Positions 1-4,884 of a DNA stretch of 5,651 nt are shown in pieces. The DNA comes from an uncultured Lachnospiraceae bacterium. GTDB taxonomy: Bacteria; Bacillota; Clostridia; Lachnospirales; Lachnospiraceae. Numbering within the stretch: position 1 is the first letter of the stretch; each line of letters starts with the position of its first letter. The stretch is from NCBI GenBank assembly GCA_947068385.1, contig CAMTBF010000261.1, positions 1 through 5,651 of the forward strand, given 5' to 3'. A program made the translations under genes and the position numbers. The notes beneath the pieces are model-generated. The model had not been told where the DNA came from and made no database searches. It worked only from the letters and a program-made list of their open reading frames with translations.

Positions 1-184
1 TGTATATGGCGTCATTGATGTCGGAGGTATTGAAATTGCTCTCCATCCCGCTGCCTGTAAAATCCACCGCCCACCCCGGGTCTCCCTGGTAGTCCTCCGC
101 AAAGGCCGTGGCCCCGTCCCCCAGCATCATGGAGCAGGCCAGCAGCAGCCCTATCCAGTTCCTTTTCATCCTGTCAACTCCCAT
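1..184 (-). CDS. secreted protein, N-terminal part (3' end outside window)
   Basis: About 61 codons are visible. The start is ATG 184 (MGVDRMKRN), chosen for AGGAGG 10 nt upstream; ATG at 169 (MKRNW) is an in-frame alternative. A conventional signal peptide follows (basic residues, then IGLLLACSMMLG), with likely cleavage after TAFA. The mature start, EDYQGDPGWAVDFTGSGMESNFNTSDINDAIY, resembles secreted proteins I recall beside SipW-type genes in gut Clostridia, often ending in an LPXTG anchor. That recollection is uncertain, and the anchor cannot be checked here. The signal lacks the AYFT-type SipW feature, so ordinary signal peptidase processing is expected. Position and coupling mark it as part of the same fibre operon. 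Confidence 0.65.
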   Translation of the reverse strand, partial: MGVDRMKRNWIGLLLACSMMLGDGATAFAEDYQGDPGWAVDFTGSGMESNFNTSDINDAIY

Positions 185-194
185 CCGTCTATAG

Positions 195-200
195 CCTCCT
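195..200 (-). promoter_or_regulatory. Shine-Dalgarno AGGAGG overlapping the upstream stop codon
   Basis: AGGAGG overlaps the TAG stop of the previous gene by two bases and lies 10 nt before ATG 182-184. This supports coupled translation of the last gene in the window. Confidence 0.75.
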
Positions 201-1011
201 ATCTCAGCCGTAACATTCCGTTGGCATCGACCTCCACGTCCACGCCCCAGGCGCTCTTGATGGCGCTCTGGGCATTGTGGGTCTGCACTGCGTCCACCTC
301 AGCCTCCACCACGAAGGAAGCCCCCTCGTAGTCATACACGATCCGGACTGTGGTCCATCCGTTGGCATCCGTGGAACAGGTTTCCGTCACCTTGGTCATC
401 ACATCGTTCTTGATGGTCACGGAATCCACGAAGCTCTCCGTCTCATAGAAGACGCCGCCCTCGCCCGCGGCCGCCAGGGGACTGTCATAATACAGCACGA
501 TCAGCTCGCCGTCCCTGGGGTCGTCCTCCCCCATCTTAGCGGTAGTCGCCCTGTCGTCCACAATCCAATGGTCATTCGTCAGGTGCACATCGATCATGGC
601 AGGGGAGAGATGGGGGAGCTTGCGCCCCTCCTGATCCACCCAGTATTTGTACAGCTTCACCCGGACATATTCGTCAATGGAACCGCTGTTCCTGACGCTC
701 AGGCTCTCCGGGTATGTCCTGCCCACCTGCCACTGCTCGCCCTCTGGGAGGGCCAGCAGCTGGCCGGACGCCTGGTTCCAGACATTGTCCGCATGGGTGT
801 AGTCCCGATAGCTCACGATTTCCCCGTTCTCCACCAGAGACACGCCGATGCTCTGGACGTCGATCTGGGCGGTATAGGTCTCCGAATAATAGGTCAGGGC
901 CGCCCGGGTGCTGCCGATGGCGCTGAAGGACAGCAGACCGATGGCTGAGACGAACAGCACCGCCGTGCCGGAGACCAGGCCCATCTTTTTCCTCTTTCTT
1001 CCGTCACTCAT
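199..1011 (-). CDS. TasA/camelysin-like protein with SipW-dependent-type signal peptide (large)
   Basis: This is a secreted protein of 270 aa. MSDGRKRKK precedes a hydrophobic core (about 11-33) and STRAALTYYSETYTAQIDV, which resembles the SipW-type signal and first mature strand. The segment SVRNSGSIDEYVRVKLYKYW (105-124) matches the NTG-YVRVK motif of the upstream gene. The stretch LSPAMIDVHL is followed later by SFVVEAEVDAVQTHNAQSAIKSAWGVDV (232-259), a C-terminal signature I associate with this group in Clostridia. There is no LPXTG or C-terminal membrane helix. The two SipW-type genes probably encode partner subunits of one structure, since they overlap by 8 nt (ATGAGTGA) and share the core motif. 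The stop TAG (199-201) runs into the next gene's Shine-Dalgarno site. Assembly into TasA-like fibres is inferred. Confidence 0.87.
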   Translation of the reverse strand: MSDGRKRKKMGLVSGTAVLFVSAIGLLSFSAIGSTRAALTYYSETYTAQIDVQSIGVSLVENGEIVSYRDYTHADNVWNQASGQLLALPEGEQWQVGRTYPESLSVRNSGSIDEYVRVKLYKYWVDQEGRKLPHLSPAMIDVHLTNDHWIVDDRATTAKMGEDDPRDGELIVLYYDSPLAAAGEGGVFYETESFVDSVTIKNDVMTKVTETCSTDANGWTTVRIVYDYEGASFVVEAEVDAVQTHNAQSAIKSAWGVDVEVDANGMLRLR

Positions 1012-1564
1012 CCGCCTGGCCTCCTTCCCATTCATAGCTGTCCTCATTGGCGATCAGCTTCGAATCCCAATCCGCATAGGGCGTGCCGTCCTCCCCGTAC
1101 AGCACCGCCGTGCACTCCTGAATCACCACCACGTTGAAGTCCTCCGTATAGGGCGGCGGGGTGGTCTCGGGATTCCCGTCCGGCACCGTCACGGTGGGCA
1201 ATGTGATCTTCACGTCCAGGTTCTCCGTAGCCCCTCCCACTGGGAGGATCTCGTCGTAGTACCAGTATCCGTCCCCGCCGTCCCGCCATCCCGCGCTGCC
1301 GTTGTACTCCAGCCCGTAGGCGCTGCCCGCGAAGACCTTCACCCGGACATAGCACTCCGTGGTTCCCGTATTGCCCAGCCGGATGTGCTTCGTCCAGTCG
1401 GAGAACTGCTCGGTAATCTGGGATCTGGGGGCCACTGTGATCTGATGCCCTCCCCTGGCCGTGGCAAATGTGGTAAAATAGGCCTTCGCGCTGCCCACGG
1501 AGGCTCCCGCCACAAGGGCCAGCGCAATGGCAGCCGTACATACTGTCCTCTTCGTCCGCTTCAT
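1004..1564 (-). CDS. TasA/camelysin-like protein with SipW-dependent-type signal peptide (small)
   Basis: This secreted 186-aa protein probably contributes to a surface or matrix fibre. The N-terminus is basic (MKRTKR), followed by a hydrophobic core (about 8-24) and GSAKAYFTTFATA. The AYFT after the Ala-rich end is typical of substrates of SipW-like signal peptidases. The mature part has the characteristic IRLGNTGTTECYVRVKV segment (61-77), also seen in its downstream neighbour, and a C-terminal strand VVVIQECTAVLYG. A Pro-rich loop (NPETTPPPYTED) lies at about 131-142. The mature protein has exactly two cysteines, C71 and C151, which could pair. The gene lies 12 nt after the pilin-like gene and overlaps the next gene by 8 nt. 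Family membership is recognised from motifs; fibre formation is not shown. Confidence 0.83.
   Translation of the reverse strand: MKRTKRTVCTAAIALALVAGASVGSAKAYFTTFATARGGHQITVAPRSQITEQFSDWTKHIRLGNTGTTECYVRVKVFAGSAYGLEYNGSAGWRDGGDGYWYYDEILPVGGATENLDVKITLPTVTVPDGNPETTPPPYTEDFNVVVIQECTAVLYGEDGTPYADWDSKLIANEDSYEWEGGQADE
1020..1026 (-). promoter_or_regulatory. Shine-Dalgarno AAGGAGG that decides the start of the 199-1011 gene
   Basis: AAGGAGG sits 8 nt before ATG 1009-1011, inside the 3' end of the preceding gene. A longer in-frame start at 1047 would place 12 extra hydrophilic residues before the signal peptide and has no comparable site, so it is rejected. Confidence 0.85.
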
Positions 1565-1572
1565 GTCCGCCA

Positions 1573-1578
1573 CCTCCT
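1573..1578 (-). promoter_or_regulatory. Shine-Dalgarno AGGAGG that decides the start of the 1004-1564 gene
   Basis: AGGAGG lies 8 nt before ATG 1562-1564 and shares bases with the upstream stop TAG (1577-1579). An in-frame GTG at 1571-1573 overlaps the Shine-Dalgarno sequence itself and so is rejected as the start. The arrangement implies translational coupling. Confidence 0.85.
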
Positions 1579-2803
1579 ACCTTTCCGCCCCTGCTTCGCT
1601 CTCGGCCACCGTCCCGCCGATGTCCTGGCGGTCAGTGGTCCACTGATAAGTGTTCTGCTCTGTGTCGTAGCGGAACCGGTTCTCTACGCCATACCCGCTT
1701 TTGCTGTCCTCGTCATATTCGTTCTCGAAGGAAAAGGTGATGGGGCCTCCATCCTCTCCGTCCGTTATCACGGACTTGCTCTCGTCATCGGACACGGTAA
1801 TCTGGCAGTTGGCGCCGCTGTACACCTCCGTCACCGTCACCACCGCCTCCGCCGGGATGTGCTCCAGGACGACTTCCTGGATGCCCACTGCCGAGAAGGT
1901 GAGGGAGACTACGTTGCTGTAGACGATTTCCGCATCCTCGTCAGCGCTCTCCCTGGCCACCACATCGAAGACGAAGGTCGCATCCCCCTGGGAAGCATTG
2001 TACTCCGTCAGCTCCTTGGTGATCCGGATGCTGCCGTAGCGCAGCTCCTGGGCGGGCTTGAGGACTGCCTCTCTGGTATATTGCCAGGTGTCGTCCGCCG
2101 TGCCGTCGTACTGGTACAGAGACCAGGGCAGGGATACGATCATAGGGGTAAAGGTGTACGTATATTTCGGGCTTTTCGCCTCGTCCACCACGATCAGGTA
2201 CAGGCCCAGATCCATATCGGCGAAGGCCTCAGGCTCCGCGATGGAGCCGTCCTGGCCCACATGGACGGCGCTTTCATAGGTGGCCGGTATCCTTGGCTCT
2301 CCCACAGGATTCCCCTCCTCGTCCAGCTCATAGATCAGAGCCATGGCGGCTGCGGACAGGTTCTTCCAGCCATCCTCGGATACGGACATCTCCTGCCAGC
2401 CATCCTCCGTTACGCTCAGGTTCCCGAACTCCTCCGAGAGCCGATATTTGCCTGTCTCCAGCATGTCCGCCAGCTTCCACGCATGTACGTCCAGCTCTCC
2501 GTCAGCGGTGCCGTCGCTTCCTTTGATCCGAGCCATGTCCATGGCCATGCCCGCTGAGTCGTCGTCCGCCGGCAACCTCAGGGCCAAAGCGCCCCTTTCC
2601 TCCATATCCACCCGCAGGGCAGCCTGCGCCCGGGGCACATTGCACAGGACGGCAGCCAATACCAGGGACAGCAGGCCGATGCCCGCCAGAATCCTATTCC
2701 CCGGGATGCTTTTCGTTGGAATGCTATTCTTCCATAGAATGCTATTCTTCCATAGAATGCTATTCTTCCATGGAATGCTCCTCTTCCATCTTCTCATGCG
2801 CAT
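1577..2803 (-). CDS. secreted pilin-like protein with Cna-like domain, no cell-wall anchor
   Basis: This protein of 408 aa is probably a minor or accessory pilus component acting outside the cell. Residues 1-36 are an unusually long basic region made mainly of WK(N/R)SI(L/P) repeats. The hydrophobic core is about 38-54, with likely signal peptidase cleavage after RAQA (61). Residues about 62-226 resemble the N-terminal domain of Gram-positive pilins (LDVHAWKLADM, then GLYLIVVDE and YTFTPMIVSLP). Residues about 255-362 (GSIRITKEL, VTVTEVYSG, ITFSFENEY) look like one Cna/DUF5979-type beta domain, followed by GYGVENRF, a tail I associate with that group. No LPXTG, C-terminal helix or basic tail is present. 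The start is ATG 2803, with GGAGG 7 nt before it; the in-frame ATG at 2797 also has GGAGG at 9 nt. The domain calls come from motif recognition, not a search. Confidence 0.75.
   Translation of the reverse strand: MRMRRWKRSIPWKNSILWKNSILWKNSIPTKSIPGNRILAGIGLLSLVLAAVLCNVPRAQAALRVDMEERGALALRLPADDDSAGMAMDMARIKGSDGTADGELDVHAWKLADMLETGKYRLSEEFGNLSVTEDGWQEMSVSEDGWKNLSAAAMALIYELDEEGNPVGEPRIPATYESAVHVGQDGSIAEPEAFADMDLGLYLIVVDEAKSPKYTYTFTPMIVSLPWSLYQYDGTADDTWQYTREAVLKPAQELRYGSIRITKELTEYNASQGDATFVFDVVARESADEDAEIVYSNVVSLTFSAVGIQEVVLEHIPAEAVVTVTEVYSGANCQITVSDDESKSVITDGEDGGPITFSFENEYDEDSKSGYGVENRFRYDTEQNTYQWTTDRQDIGGTVAESEAGAER
2360..2419 (-). repeat. 30-bp tandem duplication inside the pilin-like gene
   Basis: Two adjacent 30-bp units (2390-2419 and 2360-2389) encode LSVTEDGWQE-type and MSVSEDGWKN-type decapeptides, both with SV(T/S)EDGW. 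They lie in a loop of the N-terminal domain between EEFGN and LSAAAMALIYEL, so this is probably a local duplication tolerated in an exposed segment. Confidence 0.75.
2718..2789 (-). repeat. four tandem 18-bp repeats used in two reading frames
   Basis: Units lie at 2772-2789, 2754-2771, 2736-2753 and 2718-2735. The minus-strand unit is ATGGAAGAATAGCATTCT with few changes; the two middle units are identical. A degenerate 15-nt unit may follow at 2703-2717. In the sortase frame each unit reads MEE-stop-HS, except the first, where GAG replaces TAG, so the sortase ends in the second unit. In the next gene's frame each unit reads WK(N/R)SI(L/P), giving four hexapeptides before the signal-peptide core. 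Eighteen bp is a multiple of three, so copy-number change would keep the frame. Confidence 0.92.
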
Positions 2804-3704
2804 GTTCCTCCCTCCCTCGCTTCGAGTCTTTTTTCTTTCCTACACTTTTGCTCGCCATGACGAAGATGCCCATTAATATGATCATGGCTAATATCAGTAC
2901 CAGGTAGAGCATATAGTAGCTCTGGATGGATTCCACCATATTCCCTACCGGGGTCTTCTCCTGTGGCTCCTCCTCGCCGCTATAGGCCGTGCGGCTCCCC
3001 CGTACCAGGAGGCGGTGGGAGTTCACGCCATAGGGCGTGCAGGTCAGCAATGTCACATAGTCCTCCCCCGGGATGACCTGCATGGCTCCGGTGAGGGCTT
3101 CCAAGTCGTCCTTGTCTATCATGGGCAGGATATTGTCCACCTCATAGGCAAGCACTTCATCTAATATATGGATATAGAACCGGTCCCCCGGCTCCATCTG
3201 ATCCAAATCTGTGAACAGCCTGGCGCTGGGCAGTCCCCTGTGGGCTGCCAGAACGCAGTGGGTTCCCGTGCCGCCGATGGGCAGCTTGGTTCCGCTCACA
3301 TGCCCGATGCCTGTCTGGAGGATGTCGTCCGCCGTGCCGTGGTAGATGGACAGCCGGACGTCTATCTTCGGGATGGTGAGATACCCCATGACCCCGTTCC
3401 CTGCGGCATTCAGGACTTTCCAGTATTCCGTGTCCTCCAATCTGACGTCTCCCTCCGGGCTTTCCCCGCCAAAGGCATCGCCGGTGAAGTCGTTCTGGGC
3501 AAAAGCGTCATTGAAGGCATGGGCCGCTCCCCATTCCCTGCTGTAGTCCTCCGGCTCCAGCTCCGCCACCACCTCCTCGTAGGTGGAGATCAGCTTGCTC
3601 TGGCGGTAGGCGTTCCACTGGTCGGACACGGCGGGGTAGGCGAATATCCCCAGGCCTATGAGGAATATCAGGGCGAACAGCAGGTTAATCAGTTTTCTTT
3701 TCAT
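2760..3704 (-). CDS. srtC: class C (pilin-polymerising) sortase, second copy
   Basis: This second pilus sortase has 314 aa. The frame is open further upstream, but the start is set at ATG 3704 because GGAGG sits 6 nt before it and translation then begins directly with the membrane helix MKRKLINLLFALIFLIGLG. The upstream extension is the first sortase's tail read in another frame. Catalytic residues are intact: His155 (AAHRGLPSA), Cys222 and Arg231 (TLLTCTPYGVNSHRLLVRG). A C-terminal helix spans about 264-285, followed by a charged cytoplasmic tail. The lid has DAF (76-78) instead of DP(F/W/Y). The last residues (MEEEHSMEE) and the stop TAG (2760-2762) are written by the 18-bp tandem repeat. 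The gene overlaps the first sortase by 20 nt and the next gene by 44 nt. It may polymerise the same pilin, or attach a minor subunit; the sequence does not decide. Confidence 0.96.
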   Translation of the reverse strand: MKRKLINLLFALIFLIGLGIFAYPAVSDQWNAYRQSKLISTYEEVVAELEPEDYSREWGAAHAFNDAFAQNDFTGDAFGGESPEGDVRLEDTEYWKVLNAAGNGVMGYLTIPKIDVRLSIYHGTADDILQTGIGHVSGTKLPIGGTGTHCVLAAHRGLPSARLFTDLDQMEPGDRFYIHILDEVLAYEVDNILPMIDKDDLEALTGAMQVIPGEDYVTLLTCTPYGVNSHRLLVRGSRTAYSGEEEPQEKTPVGNMVESIQSYYMLYLVLILAMIILMGIFVMASKSVGKKKDSKRGREEHAHEKMEEEHSMEE

Positions 3705-4716
3705 CTTGCTCCTCCGGCCAGTCGTTCTTCCAGCCCTCCGGCTCCCCTTCCGGCCAGTCGTCACGCCAGCCTGTATGGCTTTCTGCCGCCGCGGAAGCCT
3801 CCGGACGGCTCCCGGCCTCCCCGCAGTCATCCGTCCCGGATTTCCTCCCGGCTCCTGCTGCCAGGTTCCTCCGCCTCCTGTCATAGAGATAGAGGAAAAG
3901 GATGAACGCTCCGGTAACCGACAGCCCCACCATGACCCACAGCAGATAATTGGTGTGGATGCTGGGGCCGGAGTATCCTGCCATGGCCACCTCTATATCC
4001 TCTATGTCCTCGTAATCCACCCGGCTCCCCCGCACCAGCAGGCGGTGGCTGTTCACGCCATAGGGCGTACAGGTCATCAATGTCACCAGATCTTTGTCCT
4101 CCTCCGCAGCCAGGCTGCTGGTATCTGAGGGCTCTACTATGGATATGTGGTCAACCATGTAGCAGAGGCTGTCGTCCAGCACGGAGAGGAAGAAATAGTC
4201 TCCCTCTGCCAGTTGGTCCAAATCCGTGAACAGGGCCGCGCTGGGCAGGCCCCTGTGGGCCGATATCACCGCGTGGGTGCCCCCGCCGCCTACCGGCAGG
4301 GAGCTCCCCTCCAGATGTCCCGCCGCTCTTTCCAGCACGTCTTCGTCCGTGGTGTGGTAGACGGGAATCTTCACGCCTATCTTCGGAATCTCCACATAGC
4401 CCATCATGCCGTCCCCGGTGAGGTTCAGGCAGGACATGTACTCTTCACTGGGCTCCTCCCGGCTGGCCGCCTCGGCAAAGGAATCCGGGAGCACATAGGG
4501 CAATAAGGCCTCATTATAGGCCACCGCCTCTTCCCACTGGCTGCTATAGTCGATGGTTCCGGCTGTGGTCTGTTGGGCTACGGTCTCTTCGTAGGTGGAG
4601 ATCAGCTTGGTCTGGCGGTAGGCGTTCCACTGGTTGGAGAGAAGGGGATACAGCAGCAGGGACAGACCGGCCAGAAAAAGCAGGGCAAATATGAGTTTGG
4701 TCAGTTTGTTCTTCAT
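3685..4716 (-). CDS. srtC: class C (pilin-polymerising) sortase, first copy
   Basis: This is a membrane-bound transpeptidase of 343 aa that would cleave the LPSTG signal of the upstream pilin and join subunits through lysine. An N-terminal membrane helix covers residues about 5-27. The catalytic domain follows: His154 in SAHRGLPSA, the active-site Cys216 in TLMTCTPYGVNSHRLLVRG, and Arg225 nine residues later, the class C spacing. A second helix (about 256-277) is also typical of class C. The lid region has DSF (78-80) where many family members have DP(F/W/Y). The C-terminal tail of about 60 aa should be cytoplasmic and holds two WxxDWPE units (GWRDDWPE and GWKNDWPE). The start is ATG at 4716 with AAGGAG 8 nt upstream. 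The gene overlaps the second sortase by 20 nt, and its first 45 residues are nearly the same as that paralog's. Function is firm; division of labour between the two is unknown. Confidence 0.96.
   Translation of the reverse strand: MKNKLTKLIFALLFLAGLSLLLYPLLSNQWNAYRQTKLISTYEETVAQQTTAGTIDYSSQWEEAVAYNEALLPYVLPDSFAEAASREEPSEEYMSCLNLTGDGMMGYVEIPKIGVKIPVYHTTDEDVLERAAGHLEGSSLPVGGGGTHAVISAHRGLPSAALFTDLDQLAEGDYFFLSVLDDSLCYMVDHISIVEPSDTSSLAAEEDKDLVTLMTCTPYGVNSHRLLVRGSRVDYEDIEDIEVAMAGYSGPSIHTNYLLWVMVGLSVTGAFILFLYLYDRRRRNLAAGAGRKSGTDDCGEAGSRPEASAAAESHTGWRDDWPEGEPEGWKNDWPEEQDEKKTD
3713..3771 (-). repeat. imperfect direct repeat encoding a duplicated WxxDWPE unit
   Basis: Two 23-nt copies (3713-3735 and 3749-3771), offset by 36 bp, differ at only a few positions. 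They encode the paired GWRDDWPE and GWKNDWPE segments of the first sortase's tail. The left edge lies beside the Shine-Dalgarno site of the second sortase, so this DNA serves both genes. Confidence 0.75.
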
Positions 4717-4763
4717 TCCGGGCTCTCCTTGTTGTTGTATTATAGTTCTGTCTTTTTCAAGGG

Positions 4764-4793
4764 CCGCCCAGACAGACTTTTCTGTCTGGACGG
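4764..4793 (-). promoter_or_regulatory. 9-bp perfect inverted repeat (stem-loop) upstream of the first sortase
   Basis: CCAGACAGA (4768-4776) and TCTGTCTGG (4781-4789) are perfect complements around a 4-nt loop. Three more pairs (4764-4766 with 4791-4793) continue the stem across one mismatch. After the stem the minus strand reads GCGGCCCTTGAAAAAG, which has no U-run, so this fits an attenuator, processing site or mRNA stabiliser better than a canonical terminator. Confidence 0.5.
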
Positions 4794-4820
4794 ATCCTGA
4801 TCTGTTCTTTGGTGCTTGTG

Positions 4821-4847
4821 CGGGTCGCGCCTTGGCGGCGCTTCCCG
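4821..4847 (-). promoter_or_regulatory. GC-rich hairpin downstream of the pilin gene
   Basis: GCGCC (4827-4831) pairs with GGCGC (4837-4841) around a 5-nt loop. An outer CGGG/CCCG pairing (4821-4824 with 4844-4847) extends it across a 2x2 internal loop. It lies about 37 nt after the pilin stop codon. It could protect the 3' end of the pilin message or attenuate read-through. No U-tract follows on the transcribed strand. Confidence 0.4.
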
Positions 4848-4884
4848 GTTTGTTGCTTATCTTATGTATGCAATGAGGCGCGTC

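Larger units (their letters stand above)
4717..4884 (-). other. intergenic gap between pilin and first sortase (two hairpins, one -10-like box)
   Basis: This 168-nt stretch is the only substantial non-coding DNA in the window. In transcription order it holds a GC-rich hairpin (4821-4847), a strong 9-bp hairpin (4768-4789), a perfect TATAAT on the minus strand (4739-4744) and the Shine-Dalgarno site of the first sortase. Neither hairpin is followed by a U-run on the minus strand, so I do not call a complete intrinsic terminator. In pilus operons such a gap between an abundant subunit and its sortase often separates high from low expression; that role here is inferred. Confidence 0.6.

Noticed and set aside
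908..2557. A 549-codon open frame on the plus strand, antisense to two secreted-protein genes
   Set aside because: It has no Shine-Dalgarno site, starts inside the signal-peptide region of another gene and crosses several gene boundaries. Its translation is His/Arg/Val-rich without domains or signal. It is explained by the codon bias of the real genes.
2718..2789. CRISPR array or transposon end
   Set aside because: The units are contiguous with no spacers, lie in coding sequence in two frames, and have no transposase or target-site duplication nearby.
3705..3884. A 60-residue N-terminal extension of the second sortase
   Set aside because: It is Arg/Gly-rich, lies in another frame of the first sortase's tail, and precedes a well-placed GGAGG and the membrane helix. 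ATG 3704 is the better start.
3168..3905. A 245-codon plus-strand frame antisense to the second sortase
   Set aside because: The opposite strand encodes an intact sortase with all catalytic residues, and the plus-strand product has no recognisable motif or ribosome site.
4764..4793. Intrinsic transcription terminator
   Set aside because: The stem is good, but neither strand has a proper U-run directly after it, so I list it as a regulatory hairpin only.
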